Origin: Acidimicrobiia bacterium
GTDB taxonomy: Bacteria > Actinomycetota > Acidimicrobiia > Spongiisociales > UBA5794
Length of the DNA: 64,000 bases
NCBI GenBank assembly: GCA_041393965.1
Contig: JAWKJB010000002.1
Coordinates: forward strand, 1-64,000
Direction of reading: 5' to 3'
The notes below the pieces were generated by a model. It was not told where the DNA came from, searched no databases, and saw nothing but the letters and a program-made list of their open reading frames with translations. The translations under genes and the position numbers were made by a program. Of this stretch, positions 59,732 to 64,000 are shown piece by piece. Numbering within the stretch: position 1 is the first letter of the stretch; every line of letters begins with the position of its first letter.

Positions 59732-62115
59732 TGGGAGCCGTCGGGATACCGGCAGCCCGTGTCGACGGGATGGAACAGACGACCGGGCGGACCGCCTATG
59801 TCGATGACATGAAGCTCCCCGGCATGCTGATCGGTCGCCAGCTCAGAAGCACCGCCGTGCACGCGAGGATCGTCAGCATCGACACCTCGAAGGCCGAAGC
59901 GCTCGAGGGTGTGAAGGCAGTCATCACGGGCGCCGACCTCCCGATCACCTACGGCATTCTTCCGGTGAGCCAGGATGAACCGGCCCTCGCCATCGACCGT
60001 GTGCGTCACGCAGGGGAAGCAGTCGCCGCGGTTGCCGCGGTCGATGCCAAGACCGCTGAACGGGCACTGGACCTCATCGAAGTCGTGTATGAGCCGCTCG
60101 ACACGATCGCAACCTATGAGGACGCCTTCGACGACAACCTCGACCTGCTCCACGGTGACGGGAAGGGCAGGAACACCCACCGAGCGGCGGCCCTCGAGTT
60201 CGGCGATGTCGATGAGGGTTTCGCCGCAGCGGACCACATCAGGGAGGATGTGTTCTACTTCGAGGGCAACACCCACGCTGCCCTCGAGATGCACGCCGCC
60301 CTCGCGTCGTGGGAGCCGTCGGGGAAGGTAACGCTGTGGTCCTCGACCCAGGTTCCCCACTATGTCCACCGGACCCTCGCCAAGGTGCTCGAGATGCCCG
60401 CGGGGCAGATCAGGGTGATTGCTGCACCGGTCGGCGGCGGTTTCGGGGGCAAGACCGACCCGTTCTCACATGAGATCGTTGCGGCGAAGCTGTCGATGAT
60501 GACCGGGCGCCCTGTCAAGATCACCTTGACCCGTGAGGAGGTGTTCTACTGTCACCGCGGTCGCCACCCAGTGCTCATGTGGGTGAGGACCGGCTTCGAT
60601 TCCGAGGGCCGCATCACGGCGAGCCACTTCAAGACCTACCTCGACGGTGGCGCCTACGGCAGCTACGGCATCGCCACCCTGTACTACACCGGCGCACTCC
60701 AGACCACCACCTATTCGATCCCCAACTATCGGTTCGAGGGTGTGAGGGTCTATACGAACAAGCCGGTGTGTGGCCCGAAGCGGGGCCACGGAACGCCGCA
60801 GCCCCGGTTCGCACTCGAGTGTCAGCTCGACAAGGCCGCGGAGGATCTCGGCATCGATCCCGTGTCGATCCGGCTCGTGAATGCCGTGCCGGAGCATTCG
60901 ATGACGGTCAACCATCTTCGGATCACGAGCTGTGGGCTCACCGAATGCATCGAACGCGTCGCTGAGGCTTCCGGCTTTGCCGAAAAACACGGCAAGCTCC
61001 CGGAGGGACGCGGTATCGGGCTCGCGGTTGGGGCCTACATGTCGGGGGCAGGGCTCCCCATCTACTTCAACGACATGCCCCAATCAGAGGTCCAGATCAA
61101 GGTCGATCGTGGCGGGGGAGTCACCGTGTATTCGATGGCGACCGACATCGGCCAGGGTTCCACCTCGATGCTTGCGACGATCGTCGCAGAGACGCTCGGG
61201 CTCGATCCGACCGACATTGCGATGGTGACCGCCGACACGGACCTCACCCCCGTCGATCTGGGGAGCTACTCGTCGAGGGTCACCTTCATGGGCGGCAACG
61301 CGGCCCTCGCAGCGGGGGTCAACCTCCGTGATCGAATCGTCACCGCGGTCGCAGACAAACTCGGGGTGGCCCCCGGGGATCTTGTCGCCCGCAACGGACG
61401 CATCGAGGTGGACGGGGATCCTGACACCGGCGTTCCGTGGCTGGAGGCGGTCACGATCACGATCGCCGCCACGGGATCCCTCGTCGTGTCCGGCAGCTAC
61501 AAGGCGCCGGAACTCGCCGGATCCCACAAAGGTGCCGGTGTGGGCATCTCGCCCGCCTACAGCTATTCGGCCGCCGTCGTGGAGCTCGACTGTGACTCGA
61601 CGACCGGGTTGGTGAAAGTTCACAAGGTCTGGCTCGCCCACGATATCGGGACCTCGATCAATCCGCTCCTCGTCGAGGGCCAGATCGAAGGTGGGGTTTA
61701 TATGGGTCTCGGTGAGGCGTTGTATGAGGAACAGAGCTTCCGTGGAGCGCTGCTCCGGGGGCCGTCGCTGTTGGATTACAAGATGCCGACGAGCCTCGAC
61801 ATGCCGCCGGTCGAGTCGATCATCGTCGATACGGATGACCCGGAGGGCCCGTTCGGTGCCAAGGAGGTGGGCCAGGGGCCGCTTCTTCCGGTGATCCCGG
61901 CCGTGGCGAACGCCATCTACGATGCGATCGGTATCCGCATGGATGCCACCCCGTTCACCCCTGACCGGATCGTTTCCGCGCTCCGCGATCGGGCACGGGG
62001 GCGGGAGGGCAGGTACGGCCCTGACTCGGTTCCCGACTTCGAGTTCCCGCCGCTCGTCAAGGTGGAGCCACCCGAGGCGTTCGCACCGATGGCGACGAAG
62101 GTCGGTGCACCATGA
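59731..62115 (+). CDS. hcrA: 4-hydroxybenzoyl-CoA reductase, molybdopterin subunit
   Basis: A 794-aa molybdenum-binding subunit of the xanthine oxidase family: MLIGRQLRSTAVHARIVSID, VGGGFGGKTDPFSHEIVAAK, the pyranopterin motifs PVCGPKRGHGTPQPRFALEC and ATDIGQGSTSMLATIVAETL, and GPFGAKEVGQGP with the catalytic Glu (about 712). 4-Hydroxybenzoyl-CoA reductase removes the para-hydroxyl to give benzoyl-CoA using reduced ferredoxin. The assignment over an aldehyde or nicotinate dehydrogenase rests on the HcrB-type partner and the neighbouring Had-like gene. Confidence 0.85.
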   Translation: MGAVGIPAARVDGMEQTTGRTAYVDDMKLPGMLIGRQLRSTAVHARIVSIDTSKAEALEGVKAVITGADLPITYGILPVSQDEPALAIDRVRHAGEAVAAVAAVDAKTAERALDLIEVVYEPLDTIATYEDAFDDNLDLLHGDGKGRNTHRAAALEFGDVDEGFAAADHIREDVFYFEGNTHAALEMHAALASWEPSGKVTLWSSTQVPHYVHRTLAKVLEMPAGQIRVIAAPVGGGFGGKTDPFSHEIVAAKLSMMTGRPVKITLTREEVFYCHRGRHPVLMWVRTGFDSEGRITASHFKTYLDGGAYGSYGIATLYYTGALQTTTYSIPNYRFEGVRVYTNKPVCGPKRGHGTPQPRFALECQLDKAAEDLGIDPVSIRLVNAVPEHSMTVNHLRITSCGLTECIERVAEASGFAEKHGKLPEGRGIGLAVGAYMSGAGLPIYFNDMPQSEVQIKVDRGGGVTVYSMATDIGQGSTSMLATIVAETLGLDPTDIAMVTADTDLTPVDLGSYSSRVTFMGGNAALAAGVNLRDRIVTAVADKLGVAPGDLVARNGRIEVDGDPDTGVPWLEAVTITIAATGSLVVSGSYKAPELAGSHKGAGVGISPAYSYSAAVVELDCDSTTGLVKVHKVWLAHDIGTSINPLLVEGQIEGGVYMGLGEALYEEQSFRGALLRGPSLLDYKMPTSLDMPPVESIIVDTDDPEGPFGAKEVGQGPLLPVIPAVANAIYDAIGIRMDATPFTPDRIVSALRDRARGREGRYGPDSVPDFEFPPLVKVEPPEAFAPMATKVGAP

Positions 62116-63107
62116 CGATCCAGGTCCCGCCGGTCGGATATGTCACACCCGCAACGCTCGACGAGGCGGTCGAGCTGCTCGCCGATCCGACCGTTTCCGT
62201 GATCGGTGGTGGGACCGATCTCGTCCCGAAGATGAAGCGGCGACAGGCCACACCGGTCACGCTCGTGTCGCTTGCCCACATCGACGACATGGCAGGGATC
62301 AGGGTCGACGACACCGGCAACTGCATCATCGGGGCATCGACGACCCTCGTTGAGATCGTCACCTCCCCAACGGTCCCCAGGGTCGTTGCCGTGGCCGCCG
62401 AATCGGTTGCTTCACCGCAGATCCGGAACACGGGCACGATCGGCGGGAACCTGTGCATCGATACACGCTGCAACTACATCGACATGCCGCTCGACTGGCG
62501 GCGGACCCGCGGGCACTGCCTCAAGGACGGCGGTGACACCTGTTGGGTTGCGCCGAAGAGCAACAAGTGCTGGGCGATCAGCTCGACGGATCTCGCCCCG
62601 GTGATGATCGCCCTCGACGCGACGGTGCGGCTCGTCAGCGGAAGGGGAGAACGCTCGATCCCCGTGGAGGCGCTCTACCACAACGACGGCATGGACTACC
62701 TCACGAAGGCGCCAGACGAGATCCTCATCGATGTGACCATCCCACCGTTCGACGGACGCGCGAGCTACCAGAAGCTGCGCAGGCGGGGCTCGATCGATTT
62801 CGGTCTGCTCGGGGTGGCTGCTGCCGTGAGTTTTGATGCGGGAGGCGTCTGTACGACCGCACGGATCGCCGTCGGCGGTATCGCATCGGCGCCGTTGCGA
62901 GCGACCGACGCTGAGGAATACCTCGTGGGCAAGGTGCTGACCGACGAAACGATCGACGAAGCTTCGGAGCTCGTCTCGAAGGCATTCCGGAGCCAGGACA
63001 ACACCGACACGGGGTCTCGCTACCGCAAGTGGATGATCCCGGTCCATGCAGCCAAGGCGCTCCACGAGGTCGCGGGCGGCGACGGTGAGGCGGAAGGGAA
63101 CCGATGA
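62112..63107 (+). CDS. hcrB: 4-hydroxybenzoyl-CoA reductase, FAD subunit with extra [4Fe-4S] loop
   Basis: A 331-aa FAD-binding subunit: VSVIGGGTDLVPKMKRR and NTGTIGGNLCIDTRCNYID. Unlike ordinary family members it has an insertion with Cys120, Cys136, Cys144 and Cys153 (spacing 16-8-9; GHCLKDGGDTC, KSNKCW). As I recall, this is the same spacing as the [4Fe-4S] ligands of Thauera aromatica HcrB, the feature that reverses electron flow and lets the enzyme reduce its substrate with ferredoxin. It overlaps hcrA and the next gene by four bases each. Confidence 0.93.
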   Translation: MTIQVPPVGYVTPATLDEAVELLADPTVSVIGGGTDLVPKMKRRQATPVTLVSLAHIDDMAGIRVDDTGNCIIGASTTLVEIVTSPTVPRVVAVAAESVASPQIRNTGTIGGNLCIDTRCNYIDMPLDWRRTRGHCLKDGGDTCWVAPKSNKCWAISSTDLAPVMIALDATVRLVSGRGERSIPVEALYHNDGMDYLTKAPDEILIDVTIPPFDGRASYQKLRRRGSIDFGLLGVAAAVSFDAGGVCTTARIAVGGIASAPLRATDAEEYLVGKVLTDETIDEASELVSKAFRSQDNTDTGSRYRKWMIPVHAAKALHEVAGGDGEAEGNR

Positions 63108-64000
63108 CGGAGAGCAGATACGCCTGGCGGTTCGTTGCCGTCGGTGAACCCCTCGAGAAGGTCGAAGCTGCCGGTCGCGAGCCACAAGACCACGAAGTCG
63201 TGGTGCAGGTGGCGGGCTGCGGCATCTGTCACACCGACCTCGGATTCCTCGACGGGAGCGTCTCGACGAAGGCAGGGCTGCCACTCGTCCTCGGACACGA
63301 GATCGCGGGTACCGTCGTCGAGGCCGGCGCCGGCGCTGAGGAGTGGCCTGGTCGTGATGTGCTCGTACCCGCAGTGATCCCGTGTGGGGACTGTGATCTG
63401 TGCAACAAGGGCAAGGGCAATGCCTGCACACGCCAGCTGATGCCTGGAAACGATCTTGATGGAGGCTGGGCAACCCATGTGACGATTCCCACGCGGGGGC
63501 TCTCGGTGATCGAAGACCTGCCCGAACGGTACGAACTCGCCGACTTGTCGGTGATCGCTGACGCGGTCACAACACCGCTCCAGGCTGTGCGTCGCGCCGG
63601 CGTCACCGACGGTGACCTCGCCGTGGTGATCGGCGTCGGCGGTGTCGGTTCGTACGCGGTGCAGATCGCTGCTGCGAGCGGGGCCAAGGTGGTCGCGATC
63701 GACATCGACGACGACCGGCTCGCCGTCCTTGAGGATCATGGGGCGGCAGCGACCGTGAACTCGAGGGGGATGGATCCGAGGGAGGTGCGCGACGCCGTGC
63801 GGTTCCACGCCAAGCAGCTCGGCGCGCCGTCGATTGGCTGGAAGATCTTCGAATGCTCCGGCACCGCTCCGGGTCAGGAAACCGCGTACGGTCTCCTCGG
63901 TCCGCAGGCCACCCTCGCGGTGGTGGGGTTCACGATGGACAAGATCTCGGTACGGCTCTCGAACCTGATGGCGTTCGATGCGACCGCATTCGGGACCTGG
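63104..64000 (+). CDS. had: 6-hydroxycyclohex-1-ene-1-carbonyl-CoA dehydrogenase-like zinc alcohol dehydrogenase (partial)
   Basis: The first 299 residues of a zinc MDR, cut by the window edge. Catalytic zinc: GCGICHTDLG (Cys42) and LGHEIAG (His65). Structural zinc: Cys94, 97, 100 and 108. Diagnostic stretches are LMPGNDLDGGWATHV, ADAVTTPLQAVRRAG, VIGVGGVGSYAVQIAAASG, WKIFECSGTAPGQ and VVGFTMDKISVRLSNLMAF. I recognise these as shared with Had of the benzoyl-CoA pathway. It oxidises the cyclic 6-hydroxy intermediate to the 6-oxo form with NAD+. It overlaps hcrB (ATGA). Confidence 0.85.
   Translation, partial: MTESRYAWRFVAVGEPLEKVEAAGREPQDHEVVVQVAGCGICHTDLGFLDGSVSTKAGLPLVLGHEIAGTVVEAGAGAEEWPGRDVLVPAVIPCGDCDLCNKGKGNACTRQLMPGNDLDGGWATHVTIPTRGLSVIEDLPERYELADLSVIADAVTTPLQAVRRAGVTDGDLAVVIGVGGVGSYAVQIAAASGAKVVAIDIDDDRLAVLEDHGAAATVNSRGMDPREVRDAVRFHAKQLGAPSIGWKIFECSGTAPGQETAYGLLGPQATLAVVGFTMDKISVRLSNLMAFDATAFGTW

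Noticed and set aside
59249..63107. Nicotinate, aldehyde or CO dehydrogenase
   Set aside because: The [4Fe-4S] Cys loop in the FAD subunit and the Had-like neighbour point to 4-hydroxybenzoyl-CoA reductase.

Overview
The window is GC-rich DNA from an actinobacterium. Supporting signs are frequent GTG/TTG starts, 4-bp stop/start overlaps, apparent leaderless promoters, an F420-type nitroreductase relative, TetR regulators and exported proteins with long Thr-rich linkers. The linkers and gene mix suggest class Acidimicrobiia; that placement is inference.

Region 1 (1-3.7 kb) looks foreign. It holds a PD-(D/E)XK-like protein, a beheaded helicase-nuclease and a psuK-psuG pseudouridine catabolism operon, and it ends near a tRNA 3'-end-like fragment. 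ACGT occurs here at its expected frequency, but it is almost absent from the other 60 kb. Region 2 (3.7-11 kb) has two nucleotidyltransferase/XRE modules in opposite gene order, two VOC proteins, a membrane glycosyltransferase, an alpha/beta hydrolase and a TPP riboswitch with no thiamine gene after it. Region 3 (11-24.9 kb) has a TetR/oxidoreductase pair with twin operators, an ABC exporter interrupted by an amber codon, a fluoride cassette (ppa, fluoride riboswitch, two crcB genes, DUF190), glutamate dehydrogenase and an epimerase whose 3' end lies inside a 132-bp inverted-repeat element. Region 4 (25-44.2 kb) holds a CopB-type P-type ATPase, ferritin, a baeRF protein, a CNNM/CorC protein, four exported Thr-linker proteins (one a glycosidase-like lipoprotein), hemerythrin and a PAS-LuxR regulator.

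Region 5 (44.3-64 kb) is a large divergent catabolic cluster. The minus arm runs, in transcription order: HMGL-type condensing enzyme, IorA, IorB-ferredoxin fusion, KorA, KorB, KorC, TetR, class III CoA-transferase, crotonase, (a second copy of the repeat element), SDR, and aconitase-family large and small subunits. The plus arm runs: DUF35 protein, SCP-x-type thiolase, PrpF-family isomerase, 4-hydroxybenzoyl-CoA reductase HcrC-HcrA-HcrB and a 6-hydroxycyclohexenecarbonyl-CoA dehydrogenase-like protein (Had) that runs off the end. HcrB carries the four-Cys [4Fe-4S] loop that marks true 4-hydroxybenzoyl-CoA reductases. The simplest reading is reductive (anaerobic-type) aromatic acyl-CoA degradation in an actinobacterium, with two 2-oxoacid:ferredoxin oxidoreductases supplying reduced ferredoxin. 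A condensation/hydro-lyase/isomerase set (HMGL, LeuCD-like, PrpF) sits in the same arms and its substrate is unknown. This cluster is the best candidate for an undescribed pathway in the window.
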